Part shown: in pieces, positions 9,160 through 17,105 of the stretch
Layout of the letters: the number at the start of each line of letters is the position of its first letter
Numbering within the stretch: the stretch's first letter is position 1
Origin: CAZFJG01 sp964410915
Lineage (GTDB): Bacteria; Synergistota; Synergistia; Synergistales; JAFGMB01
NCBI GenBank assembly: GCA_964410915.1
Contig: CAYPIU010000001.1
Coordinates: forward strand, 162,372-226,371
Direction: 5' to 3'
DNA: 64,000 nucleotides
Made by a program: the position numbers and the translations under genes
The notes under the pieces: generated by a model
What the model was told of the DNA's origin: nothing
Seen by the model: only the letters and a program-made list of their open reading frames with translations
The model's database searches: none

Positions 9160-9967
9160 GATAATCGATACTTTTGAAAATTCAGCACCAAAGATCTGTT
9201 ATATCTCCAGAGGAATAAATGGATCCTGCAGCGTTAATGGTAACAGCATTGACATGTTCGCAGTTGCTCCTGGTTTTCTGGACAAACAAAACCAGGGGAT
9301 ATATATGGTTCTGCCGAGGGAAAACTTCCCTCTTGAAACTGGTAAAACTCTCTACGACTCACATGGCGGAGTTATTTTAGATATTAATGAAAAGGTTTCT
9401 GAGAATACATATAGACTAACTGTCAACCAGGCTGGATTTATTTGTCTATCAGATACACTTGATATTATCCATATTATCAAAACCTGTATTCTTACGGTCA
9501 GTGACAAGGGGAGCAGAGGAGAAAGAAATGATACCTCGGGTCCTGCCCTTTCAGATATGATTGATTCCATTGGTTCAGATATTATTGATGCAAAAATTGT
9601 TCCAGATGAAAGATCAGCCATAACAAGTACAATAAAGCAATGGATAAACCAATACTGTCCTGACGTAATACTTGTTACCGGAGGAACTGGTCTTTCATCC
9701 CGTGATGTAACTCCTGAAGCTCTTCGATCTATTTCCGATAGCGAAATACCGGGAATAGGAGAGTATATGCGTATTAAGACATCAGAGTTTACAGAAAGGT
9801 CTATTCTTTCAAGATCTTCAGCTCATATCATAGATCGAACCCTTGTGATATCTCTTCCTGGAAGTAAAAAAGGTTCGACCCAATGTCTTGGTGTGATCCT
9901 CCCGATAATGAGGCATGCAGTAGATATAATTACAGCGAGGGAAACGGAATGTGGAACCAGTAGTTAG
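9146..9967 (+). CDS. MogA/MoaB-type molybdopterin adenylyltransferase with an unassigned N-terminal domain
   Basis: Residues about 108-273 are a MogA/MoaB domain: CILTVSDKGSRGERNDTSGP, VTGGTGLSSRDVTPEA, and the SLPGSKKGS loop near the end, which adenylylates molybdopterin before MoeA acts. The first ~105 residues are a separate beta-rich domain that I cannot assign. MOSC-MogA fusions are known in anaerobes and the length would suit a short MOSC domain, but I see no clear MOSC motif and no MOSC cysteine. SD AAGGAG lies ten bases before the ATG. With two moeA, moaA and moaC this forms a Moco operon; moaD, moaE and mobAB are not here. Confidence 0.82.
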   Translation: MKILEIIDTFENSAPKICYISRGINGSCSVNGNSIDMFAVAPGFLDKQNQGIYMVLPRENFPLETGKTLYDSHGGVILDINEKVSENTYRLTVNQAGFICLSDTLDIIHIIKTCILTVSDKGSRGERNDTSGPALSDMIDSIGSDIIDAKIVPDERSAITSTIKQWINQYCPDVILVTGGTGLSSRDVTPEALRSISDSEIPGIGEYMRIKTSEFTERSILSRSSAHIIDRTLVISLPGSKKGSTQCLGVILPIMRHAVDIITARETECGTSS

Positions 9968-9982
9968 TTTTTCAGAGATGGG

Positions 9983-10879
9983 GTGTTTTACATAGACAAT
10001 ATGGCCGGGAGAGTTAACAGATGTTTCATAATTACAGGAATGTCAGGAGCAGGGAAGTCTGCTACTCTCAACATATTTGAAGATCAGGGCATGTTCGCTG
10101 TCGACAATATTCCTCCCTCTCTGATCCCTCAGTTATTGAATGTTCTCTCCAGACACCGTCTGGCTGTTGATAATGGCCTGGCTGCAGTTGTTGATGTTCG
10201 TGGTGGTGATCTGATGGGAGATCTCCTATCTGTTTTAGGAGATCTCAGGAAGAGTCTTTCAAATATTAAACTAATTTTCCTTGATGCAGATAATGATGTC
10301 CTTGTTAGACGTTTTGGCGCGACTCGGAGAAGACATCCACTTTCTCATGATCTTACAACCCTTGATGGAGTCAACATGGAGAGAAAACTTCTTTCCCCAA
10401 TATTCGAAAACGCAGATATAATCCTGAATACGTCTGACCTTAATCTGAAACAGTTACGTAATAACTTAATGAGTCAACTGGGATATTCAATAGAAAGAGC
10501 TACGATGATATTCACTTCTTTTGGATATAAATACGGGATACCACAAGATTGTGATTTCATACTTGATGTACGTTTTCTACCAAATCCCCACTATATCTCA
10601 GATCTTCGCCCATATTCGGGAGAAGACGAACCCGTAAGCAAATATATATGGTCTTTTTCAGAGACAGAAGGTTTCCTTCAAAGATTCACAGATCTTCTGG
10701 ATTATATTATTCCTCTATATATGAACACAGGTAAACAACAGATACATATAGGTATTGGCTGTACTGGAGGCAGGCATCGTTCTGTTGCTGTAGCCAGATG
10801 GCTTGGGGAATATTTTAAGGGCCCTCGCCAGCACTGTCTTGTCCGACATCGCGATATAGAAAGGGAAAAGGTGTTATAA
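9983..10879 (+). CDS. rapZ: RNase adapter / nucleotide-binding protein RapZ (YvcJ)
   Basis: P-loop protein of the RapZ/YvcJ family. Walker A is GMSGAGKSATL near residue 18; the C-terminal domain carries IGIGCTGGRHRSVAVARWLGEYF, the family's hallmark that binds RNA in E. coli RapZ. In Firmicutes and relatives rapZ-yvcK-whiA are neighbours, as here, and link nucleotide-sugar metabolism, cell shape and division. The start is uncertain: GTG 9983 has a weak GAG upstream, ATG 10001 has no visible SD. The stop is two bases before yvcK. Confidence 0.93.
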   Translation: MFYIDNMAGRVNRCFIITGMSGAGKSATLNIFEDQGMFAVDNIPPSLIPQLLNVLSRHRLAVDNGLAAVVDVRGGDLMGDLLSVLGDLRKSLSNIKLIFLDADNDVLVRRFGATRRRHPLSHDLTTLDGVNMERKLLSPIFENADIILNTSDLNLKQLRNNLMSQLGYSIERATMIFTSFGYKYGIPQDCDFILDVRFLPNPHYISDLRPYSGEDEPVSKYIWSFSETEGFLQRFTDLLDYIIPLYMNTGKQQIHIGIGCTGGRHRSVAVARWLGEYFKGPRQHCLVRHRDIEREKVL

Positions 10880-10881
10880 GA

Positions 10882-12009
10882 ATGGACTGGAGGTCAGGTT
10901 TTCTACTGGGACTTCTTTCTGCCTTTTTGATAATATCTCTTCTGCGCAGTAATATATTCAGCAATGGTTCCAGAACCAGGAAGAAAGATTCAATGAAAAG
11001 GATCAGGCAATCAAGTGTCATGTCAAATGCCATAGATCTCCGACTTGCAATGGGTCCTTCTATAGTTACATTGGGAGGAGGAACCGGCCTGTCATCACTT
11101 CTTTCCGGGCTCAAAAGTTTTACACGTAATATCACTGCTGTTGTTACCGTTACAGATGAAGGAGGAAGTTCAGGAAGACTTCGGGATGAATGGGGTGTAC
11201 TTCCACCTGGTGATATACGTAATTGTCTGGTTGCTCTTGCTGAAGATGATAATGAACTGAGGCAGATACTTGACTTCAGGTTTGATCAGGGTGAACTTAA
11301 GGGACATAGTCTTGGGAACTTGATCTTACTTGCTCTTACAGAGATATCCGGAGATTTCAGGCTAGGTGTAGAAAGGATAAACAATCTTCTAGCTATTCGA
11401 GGGAAAGTTCTTCCTGTAACGACAGAATCGGTTTCCATCTTTGGAAGAACATTCAATGGAGATTTTGTGCGAGGAGAACTTGGAGTTACAAAATGTGGAA
11501 GTGAGCTTGAAGATATATGGCTTGAGCCAGGTGATTCAAAACCTGTGACTGAGGTTCTTCGATCTATTCAGGAGGCAGATATTATAGTTTTTGGTCCTGG
11601 TAGTCTTTTTACAAGTGTTTTACCAAATCTAATGGTTCCAGGTGTAAGTGAAATGATAACCAGAACATCTTTACCAACCGTATATGTTGCGAATCTGATG
11701 ACTCAACCTGGAGAAACTGACGGATTTTCAGTTTCAAAACATATTCAGTGGCTTGAGAACTTTCTTGGCAAAGTCCCTGATTTTGTTCTCGTAAATAACC
11801 AGAACATTCCTGAACCTATTCTGTCAAATTATTCAGAACAGGGAGCATTTCCGCTTTTCCTTACTATGGATGAAAGGGAATATCTGGAGAAAAAGAACTG
11901 TGAAGTTATTGAAGCACCTTTTTTCAGTATTTCAGAAGGGTCTGTTCTGCGTCACAATGGTCAGGCAGTTTCGGAAGTCCTGATGAAGATCTGCCGGGAA
12001 AGGGAATGA
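10882..12009 (+). CDS. yvcK: YvcK/CofD-like gluconeogenesis/cell-shape factor with N-terminal membrane helix
   Basis: A CofD-fold protein binding UDP-sugars in B. subtilis, where it is required for growth on gluconeogenic substrates and for PBP1 localisation. Family motifs are TLGGGTGLSSLL (about residues 62-73), VTDEGGSSGRLR, LPPGDIRNCL and FGPGSLFTSVLPNL. Unlike the soluble B. subtilis protein, this one begins with a hydrophobic stretch, FLLGLLSAFLIISLL at about residues 6-20, followed by a basic linker, so it may be anchored to the cytoplasmic membrane. A membrane-anchored form exists in some relatives. Confidence 0.94.
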   Translation: MDWRSGFLLGLLSAFLIISLLRSNIFSNGSRTRKKDSMKRIRQSSVMSNAIDLRLAMGPSIVTLGGGTGLSSLLSGLKSFTRNITAVVTVTDEGGSSGRLRDEWGVLPPGDIRNCLVALAEDDNELRQILDFRFDQGELKGHSLGNLILLALTEISGDFRLGVERINNLLAIRGKVLPVTTESVSIFGRTFNGDFVRGELGVTKCGSELEDIWLEPGDSKPVTEVLRSIQEADIIVFGPGSLFTSVLPNLMVPGVSEMITRTSLPTVYVANLMTQPGETDGFSVSKHIQWLENFLGKVPDFVLVNNQNIPEPILSNYSEQGAFPLFLTMDEREYLEKKNCEVIEAPFFSISEGSVLRHNGQAVSEVLMKICRERE

Positions 12010-12018
12010 TGTTCAAGA

Positions 12019-12897
12019 ATGCAGAATTTACGTCTGCAGATCTGGGATGAGTGGCTTGGAGATCGAGTTGATGATCCATCCAAGTTGAATTGTGAGATAG
12101 CTGGTATCATAGAATGTATGAAAAGATCCATTTCCACCAGAAACGTAATCCTTAAAAGTAATCATTTGTGGGTTTTTCGCCGACTGATCAAGCTTTGGAA
12201 ACTTTCCATCTGGTCTGAAACTTTTGATATTACTCATGTACTTGACGTGCCCCGTAACATGCATGGGATGGTATCAGTGACATTACCATCTTATCTTCAT
12301 AATGAACTTATATCCTTTGGTAAGAAATGCTCTCTTTCGGGGAATTACTGGAACTGGATACGAGGTATCTGGGGTAATGCTGGTCATATTTATTTACCCA
12401 AAAATGGGTATAATCTTGTATTTCGCTTATTAAGCCGAAATATCGCCGACAGGATCGTAAATAGAATGAAAATTAGTGGTATTTCAGTATCTACAAGGCA
12501 GAAGAATAATTATACAGAGGTCATGATAAGAAATCAGGAAGATATCGTTACTCTTTTATCAAAAATGAGATTGTATAATGCTTCTCTTATCATTGAACAG
12601 CGATCTATGGTAAGGGCGATGAGGAATAGGGCCAACAAGCTTGTAAATTGTGACTCTTCAAATATCAGGAAGAGTCTTGAAGTTGCTGAAAAACAGATCA
12701 ATATAGCGAAAACTCTCAAGGATAGCGGTTATTATGATAATCTGCCACCTAAATTGAAAGAAATAATTGATGTTCGTATCAAGAATCCCAGCGCAACCTT
12801 AACTGAGTTAGGAACATATCTTGATAAACCTGTCAGCAAGTCCACTGTTAAATATAGATGGAGTAAAATTAAACAGATATTAGATAATCGTCAGTAA
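12019..12897 (+). CDS. whiA: WhiA-type DNA-binding regulator
   Basis: A 292-residue WhiA protein: a divergent LAGLIDADG-like N-terminal and middle part and a C-terminal helix-turn-helix. The diagnostic segment is RAMRNRANKLVNCDSSNI at about residue 205, followed by LPPKLKEIIDVRIKNPSATL, LTELGTYL and PVSKSTVKYRWSKI. WhiA controls sporulation in actinomycetes and affects chromosome segregation and division in Bacillus. The N-terminus lacks the usual SF-x-x-x-V-K-x-E-L opening. The nearest SD-like AGGGAA is about 12 bases before the ATG, so the start is only moderately certain. It closes the rapZ-yvcK-whiA group. Confidence 0.9.
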   Translation: MQNLRLQIWDEWLGDRVDDPSKLNCEIAGIIECMKRSISTRNVILKSNHLWVFRRLIKLWKLSIWSETFDITHVLDVPRNMHGMVSVTLPSYLHNELISFGKKCSLSGNYWNWIRGIWGNAGHIYLPKNGYNLVFRLLSRNIADRIVNRMKISGISVSTRQKNNYTEVMIRNQEDIVTLLSKMRLYNASLIIEQRSMVRAMRNRANKLVNCDSSNIRKSLEVAEKQINIAKTLKDSGYYDNLPPKLKEIIDVRIKNPSATLTELGTYLDKPVSKSTVKYRWSKIKQILDNRQ

Positions 12898-12967
12898 ACT
12901 TTTCTGTAAATTATCCTCATGTGATCTCTACACTTGCCAATAGTTTCACTGATTGTAAAATATATCC

Positions 12968-12997
12968 TTGACAGGGAAAGCTATATCAACAGACAAT
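12968..12997 (+). promoter_or_regulatory. candidate sigma70-type promoter for gapA-pgk-tpiA
   Basis: TTGACA (12968-12973), an 18-base spacer and GACAAT (12992-12997) lie in the 181-base gap between whiA and gapA. The -35 is perfect, the -10 matches 4 of 6. It would give an mRNA leader of about 75 bases. Confidence 0.45.
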
Positions 12998-13078
12998 ATC
13001 ATCTAAAGCTGCATATCGTTATTCTGCTAATGTAACTAATTATATATAGCAGTTTAGAATAAGAAAGGGTGGTTCTAT

Positions 13079-14098
13079 ATGAGTAATGTTAAAGTTGCAA
13101 TTAATGGTTTTGGAAGGATAGGAAGGCTGGTCTTGAGGTCTCTTTTACAATATGACAGGGAGGGACTCTTTGAAATCGTCGCAACCAACAGCAGGACGTC
13201 TCCCGAACAACGTGCCTATATGTTCAAGTATGATTCAGTTCATGGAAGATATCCCGGAGACGTTTCATTCGATGAAAATAATATATATGTAGATGGCAAA
13301 AAGATAGAAGTTCTTTCCGTGAAGAATACTGAAGAGTTACCATGGAAAGAGATCGGTGTTGATATCGTAATTGAATCCACAGGTAAAGCACGAACCACAG
13401 ATGCTGCTTCCGGACATTTAACTGCAGGTGCGAAAAAGGTTGTTATATCGGCTCCCGGTAGTGGAGAAGATATCCTGACTCTGGTTATGGGGGTGAACGA
13501 GGAGTTATATGATCCAGAGGTTAATGATATTATTTCAAATGCATCATGTACTACAAACTGTCTTGCCCCAATGGTAAAAGTCCTGAATGACGAGTTTGGA
13601 ATAAAGAAAGGCTTGATGACAACATCTCACTCTTATACAAACGATCAGAAAACTCTTGATTCTTCCCACTCAAAACTCCATAGAGGAAGAGCTGCTGCAC
13701 TTTCTATCATACCCACCAGTACAGGAGCAGCAAAAGCGCTTGGCACTGTGATTCCTTCAATGAAAGGGAAACTTAACGGGCTCGCGCTGAGAGTGCCGAC
13801 CCCTGATGTATCCGTTGTGGATCTTGTAGCGGAGTTATCAGTAAATACAAATACTGCAGAAATTAACAATGCTTTCCGAAAACACGCAGAAACAGACCTT
13901 GCAGGTTATCTTTATTACGAAGATGGAGACCTCGTTTCAATGGATTTTGTAGGCGATCCACATTCTGCAATATTTGCAGCGCCACACACTATGGTCATTG
14001 ATAATATGGTAAAGATCCTTGGCTGGTATGACAACGAATGGGGATATTCCTGCAGGATAGTAGATCTGGTCAATTATATAATAAAGAAGGGGCTGTAG
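13079..14098 (+). CDS. gapA: glyceraldehyde-3-phosphate dehydrogenase, type I
   Basis: Oxidises and phosphorylates glyceraldehyde-3-phosphate with NAD in glycolysis. N-terminal NAD-binding motif INGFGRIGR, the active-site sequence SNASCTTNCLAP with the nucleophilic Cys, and the C-terminal WYDNEWGYS. 339 residues is normal for the class I tetramer. A GAAAGGGTGG SD precedes the ATG. It leads a gapA-pgk-tpiA glycolytic operon, only three bases before pgk. Confidence 0.98.
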   Translation: MSNVKVAINGFGRIGRLVLRSLLQYDREGLFEIVATNSRTSPEQRAYMFKYDSVHGRYPGDVSFDENNIYVDGKKIEVLSVKNTEELPWKEIGVDIVIESTGKARTTDAASGHLTAGAKKVVISAPGSGEDILTLVMGVNEELYDPEVNDIISNASCTTNCLAPMVKVLNDEFGIKKGLMTTSHSYTNDQKTLDSSHSKLHRGRAAALSIIPTSTGAAKALGTVIPSMKGKLNGLALRVPTPDVSVVDLVAELSVNTNTAEINNAFRKHAETDLAGYLYYEDGDLVSMDFVGDPHSAIFAAPHTMVIDNMVKILGWYDNEWGYSCRIVDLVNYIIKKGL

Positions 14099-14101
14099 AA
14101 A

Positions 14102-15295
14102 ATGGACTTGAGGCAAGTTGAGTCCAGAGATCTAAAAAACAGGAAGGTGCTTGTAAGGGTAGATTTCAATGTTCCCTTCAAAGATGGTAAGATCACTGAT
14201 TCAACGCGGATCAGCGCACATAAACCCACAATAGACCTATTGAGAGATTCAGGTGCAAAAATTGCTCTCGTAACACATTTTGGGAGGCCTGGCGGTAAAA
14301 GGGATGAAAAGTTTTCTACCCGCCATCTGGTAAATGAAATTCAATACCTTTACGGAATGAAAGTCAGGTTTGTAGATGATGTTAAAGGTCAGAATATAAC
14401 TGATTCAATGCAGACACTTGAAAATAATGAGCTTATCCTTCTTGAAAATATACGTTTCAACCCTGAGGAAAAGAAGAATGACAAAGTCTTTGCTACTGAA
14501 CTTGGTAAATCCTTTGATCTCTTTATCATGGATGCTTTCAGTGCATGTCATAGAGCTCATGCTTCAACAAATGCCATACAGCAGGTTATTCCGTCATATG
14601 CTGGACTCCTTCTGAAAAAAGAAGTAGATATGTTGGGTAATGTAAAGGAGGATCCGGAAAAGCCTTTTACGATCATTCTGGGTGGAGCGAAAGTTTCGGA
14701 CAAGATAGGAGTAATAGAGTCTCTAATGGATAAAGCATCCTCAATACTAATTGGTGGAGGAATGGCTTTTACATTTTTGAAGGCATCCGGAAGAAATACC
14801 GGCAATTCTATAGTAGAGGAAGAAAGAATCGAATATACGAAAAAAATAATGTCAAAAGCAAAGGATCATGGTGTGGCTATAGTGCTTCCTGTAGATTTCA
14901 GAGTAGGTCTTTCCCCTGAAGACGAGAGATCCGACATCGTTGATGCCGAAGCATTACCAGACGGTAAAATGGGGCTTGATATAGGTCCGGTTACCTCAGG
15001 TTTATTTAAGGCGTATATTGAAAATTCCAGGACTGTTCTCTGGAATGGCCCCCTCGGCGTTTTTGAAAATCCGGTTTTTGAATCCGGTACACATGAGATC
15101 GCAGATTTTATTGCAAATCAGACAGATGAAGGAAAGTTATTCTCTGTGATCGGTGGAGGGGATAGCGCAGCCGCGGTGAAGAAGTTTGGCCTTGCAGACA
15201 GAATGTCACATGTTTCTACAGGTGGGGGAGCGAGTCTCGAGTTTTTTGAAAAGGATATTCTGCCCGGAATAAAGCCTCTTATTGATCAAAAATAA
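14102..15295 (+). CDS. pgk: phosphoglycerate kinase
   Basis: Transfers phosphate between 1,3-bisphosphoglycerate and ADP. Signature VLVRVDFNVPFKDGKI at the N-terminus, HFGRPGG, the nucleotide site GGAKVSDKIGVI, and the C-terminal GGGDSAAAV followed by STGGGASLEF. 397 residues, a standard monomeric bacterial enzyme not fused to triose-phosphate isomerase. A perfect hairpin lies between its stop and tpiA. Confidence 0.98.
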   Translation: MDLRQVESRDLKNRKVLVRVDFNVPFKDGKITDSTRISAHKPTIDLLRDSGAKIALVTHFGRPGGKRDEKFSTRHLVNEIQYLYGMKVRFVDDVKGQNITDSMQTLENNELILLENIRFNPEEKKNDKVFATELGKSFDLFIMDAFSACHRAHASTNAIQQVIPSYAGLLLKKEVDMLGNVKEDPEKPFTIILGGAKVSDKIGVIESLMDKASSILIGGGMAFTFLKASGRNTGNSIVEEERIEYTKKIMSKAKDHGVAIVLPVDFRVGLSPEDERSDIVDAEALPDGKMGLDIGPVTSGLFKAYIENSRTVLWNGPLGVFENPVFESGTHEIADFIANQTDEGKLFSVIGGGDSAAAVKKFGLADRMSHVSTGGGASLEFFEKDILPGIKPLIDQK

Positions 15296-15328
15296 TGATC
15301 TGAGGTCAATCCCGGAAACGAACTGAAA

Positions 15329-15364
15329 GTGACGGTGCTATCTATAATAGATTAGCACCGTCAC
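15329..15364 (+). repeat. perfect 12-bp inverted repeat between pgk and tpiA
   Basis: Arms GTGACGGTGCTA (15329-15340) and TAGCACCGTCAC (15353-15364) with a 12-base loop that can itself partly pair. No U-tract follows, and the tpiA SD (GGAAAGG) begins six bases later, so it looks like an intercistronic mRNA stabiliser, attenuator or protein-binding palindrome rather than a simple terminator. Confidence 0.7.
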
Positions 15365-15389
15365 ATAATTGGAAAGGATGGTATTAATT

Positions 15390-16196
15390 TTGAAAAAGAT
15401 CTATTTATTCGGAAACTGGAAAATGAACCATGGACTTTCCAGAACAGACAATTTCTTTAAAGAGTTTAATAATAGACTGGTATCTAACCAGTTAGCCGGC
15501 AATGCACTAAAACAACATCTGCTTGAATTGGCCTTTTTCCCGCCGTATGTGAGCGTTCAGAATGCATTAGGTGAAATAGCTTCAGAATACAAAGACAGTG
15601 TCTTTGTTGGGGCTCAAAACGCCCATCAGGAGGATCAGGGTGCTTATACAGGAGAGATCTCAATTGAGATGCTAAAGGAACTTGGGTGTAAATATGTAAT
15701 AATCGGACATAGTGAAAGAAGACACATATTCGGAGAAACAAACCCAGTTATCAGTGCAAAGATTGAAAAATGTATTGAAAAAGATATAATACCGGTTCTA
15801 TGTTATGGGGAAACTTTAAAAGAAAAGGAAGATGGGTTAACAATCAAAGTGATCGAAGAACAGTTAAAATCAGCTGTAGATAATATTTCAACTTCAGACC
15901 TGAATGATAAAAAAATCATTTTTGCTTATGAACCTGTCTGGGCCATTGGGACGGGGTTATCTGCCACACCTTTAGATGCCGAGAATATATGCCGGACAAC
16001 CAGGGACATACTGAAGGACACAAAAGGTTCATCTATGTCAAGAGATCAAATAATACTTTACGGTGGAAGTGTCAAAGAAGGAAATGCAAAAGATTTAATT
16101 AACCAGGAGAATATTGATGGTGCTCTGATAGGCGGGGCTTCACTAAAAGTTGATAGTTTTTTTGGAATAATCAATTCCTGCCTGGGACAAGACTAA
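15390..16196 (+). CDS. tpiA: triose-phosphate isomerase
   Basis: Interconverts dihydroxyacetone phosphate and glyceraldehyde-3-phosphate. The three catalytic positions are visible: Lys in GNWKMN, His in IGHSERR and Glu in AYEPVWAIGTG; the phosphate loop is LYGGSVKEGNA and IGGASL. The most likely start is TTG 15390, eleven bases after GGAAAGGA, giving about 268 residues beginning with KKIYLFGNW; ATG 15378 is in frame but sits on the SD itself. Downstream is a 170-base AT-rich gap with no clear terminator. Confidence 0.96.
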   Translation: MKKIYLFGNWKMNHGLSRTDNFFKEFNNRLVSNQLAGNALKQHLLELAFFPPYVSVQNALGEIASEYKDSVFVGAQNAHQEDQGAYTGEISIEMLKELGCKYVIIGHSERRHIFGETNPVISAKIEKCIEKDIIPVLCYGETLKEKEDGLTIKVIEEQLKSAVDNISTSDLNDKKIIFAYEPVWAIGTGLSATPLDAENICRTTRDILKDTKGSSMSRDQIILYGGSVKEGNAKDLINQENIDGALIGGASLKVDSFFGIINSCLGQD

Positions 16197-16366
16197 AATC
16201 TTTAAATTGGATTAGTTTGAATGAAAATAAGCATATTATGGACTTTACAAATTAGAACGCAACATAAGATATATTATATGACACTTTTAAATAAAGCTTT
16301 CCACTTCCCTAATATTTAAATTATTGCACAATCCTTGTATTATGCTTTGATAAAGGGGTGAAATAA

Positions 16367-16660
16367 ATGAAGATAGTTACCAGCAGGGACATTAAGAATA
16401 ACCCGAACATATTATTTGAAAAGAATTCAGAAACGATAATTACTTCACGCGGGAGGCCAAGAGCATTATGTATATGTCTTGATGAATCTGACTCTGATAA
16501 CATTGACAATATAATCTCATCGATTAAACATGCTCGAGCCAAGATATCTCTGGAAAAACTCCGGCTTTCTATAACTGATGATCCTTTGAATAATAACGAT
16601 TTCAGTTCAAAGATCGATAATTTCTTTGAACACGAAAATGGTTTAAAAAGTGAAAAGTAA
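16367..16660 (+). CDS. Phd/YefM-type antitoxin-like protein
   Basis: 97 residues. The first 45 follow the Phd/YefM pattern: MKIVTSRDIKNNPNILFEK, then IITSRGRPRALCICLDE, the conserved 'I-T-x-x-G-R-P' segment forming the DNA-binding dimer. The C-terminal half is polar and helical, as expected for a toxin-binding tail. SD AAAGGGG lies upstream. It overlaps the next gene by 11 bases, the usual antitoxin-first arrangement of a type II toxin-antitoxin pair. The partner looks catalytically dead (next entry), so this may now serve as a repressor or other binding protein. Confidence 0.75.
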   Translation: MKIVTSRDIKNNPNILFEKNSETIITSRGRPRALCICLDESDSDNIDNIISSIKHARAKISLEKLRLSITDDPLNNNDFSSKIDNFFEHENGLKSEK

Positions 16661-17090
16661 TATTACCTCCCACCTGGATACCAGGATCGTGATCCATCCA
16701 AAAATATTCATACAGGGAGTTTTACTTCCGCTGAGTTCATCGGGTGAATTAATGAGCCTTATTCTTGACGATCATTTCATACCAGTTGTAAATTCTGATC
16801 TTTTAAACATCTACGCAGAAACATTGATTGACCCTGTTTTTCAGCTTGACAAAAAGTCAGGTATCGATTTTATCTTGAAATTCAGGTGTCTTTGTGAAAT
16901 TGTAACTGCAAGTCCTTTAGCAATTCAATACCGAAAATATCTAAAAGAAGAACACATATTTTACTCAATTTCAAATTCATCCGGGATGGTCCCGCTGATA
17001 AAACCTTCTCTACACTATTACCTTGGCAGTGATACTTTCAGAGTTCCAGTATACACTCCTCAAGGTTTTTTAAAAAAGAATGGATTTTAA
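16650..17090 (+). CDS. degenerate PIN-family (COG1569-like) protein, catalytic residues lost
   Basis: 146 residues that align without gaps over long stretches to the PIN_3 type toxin consensus (RIVIHPKIFIQGVLL for V-x-D-T-N-V-L-V-S-A-L-L; HFIPVVNSDLLNIYAETL; a closing VPVYTPQGFLKKNG). The acidic centre is gone: the motif 1 Asp is His16, the motif 2 Glu aligns with Ile54, motif 3 D-P-D-D-D aligns with YLKEE (97-101), and motif 4 T-G-D aligns with IKP (117-119). Nuclease activity is therefore unlikely. The frame is intact and overlaps the antitoxin gene, so it appears to be kept as a protein. The stop lies 16 bases from the convergent pckA stop. The family call is from memory of the consensus. 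Confidence 0.62.
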   Translation: MKSNITSHLDTRIVIHPKIFIQGVLLPLSSSGELMSLILDDHFIPVVNSDLLNIYAETLIDPVFQLDKKSGIDFILKFRCLCEIVTASPLAIQYRKYLKEEHIFYSISNSSGMVPLIKPSLHYYLGSDTFRVPVYTPQGFLKKNGF

Positions 17091-17105
17091 AAATGAAAGA
17101 GTCCA

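Noticed and set aside
16197..16366. Small genes or a promoter in the AT-rich gap before the phd gene
   Set aside because: No frame with an SD and no convincing hexamer pair; TTGCAC at about 16323 lacks a good -10.
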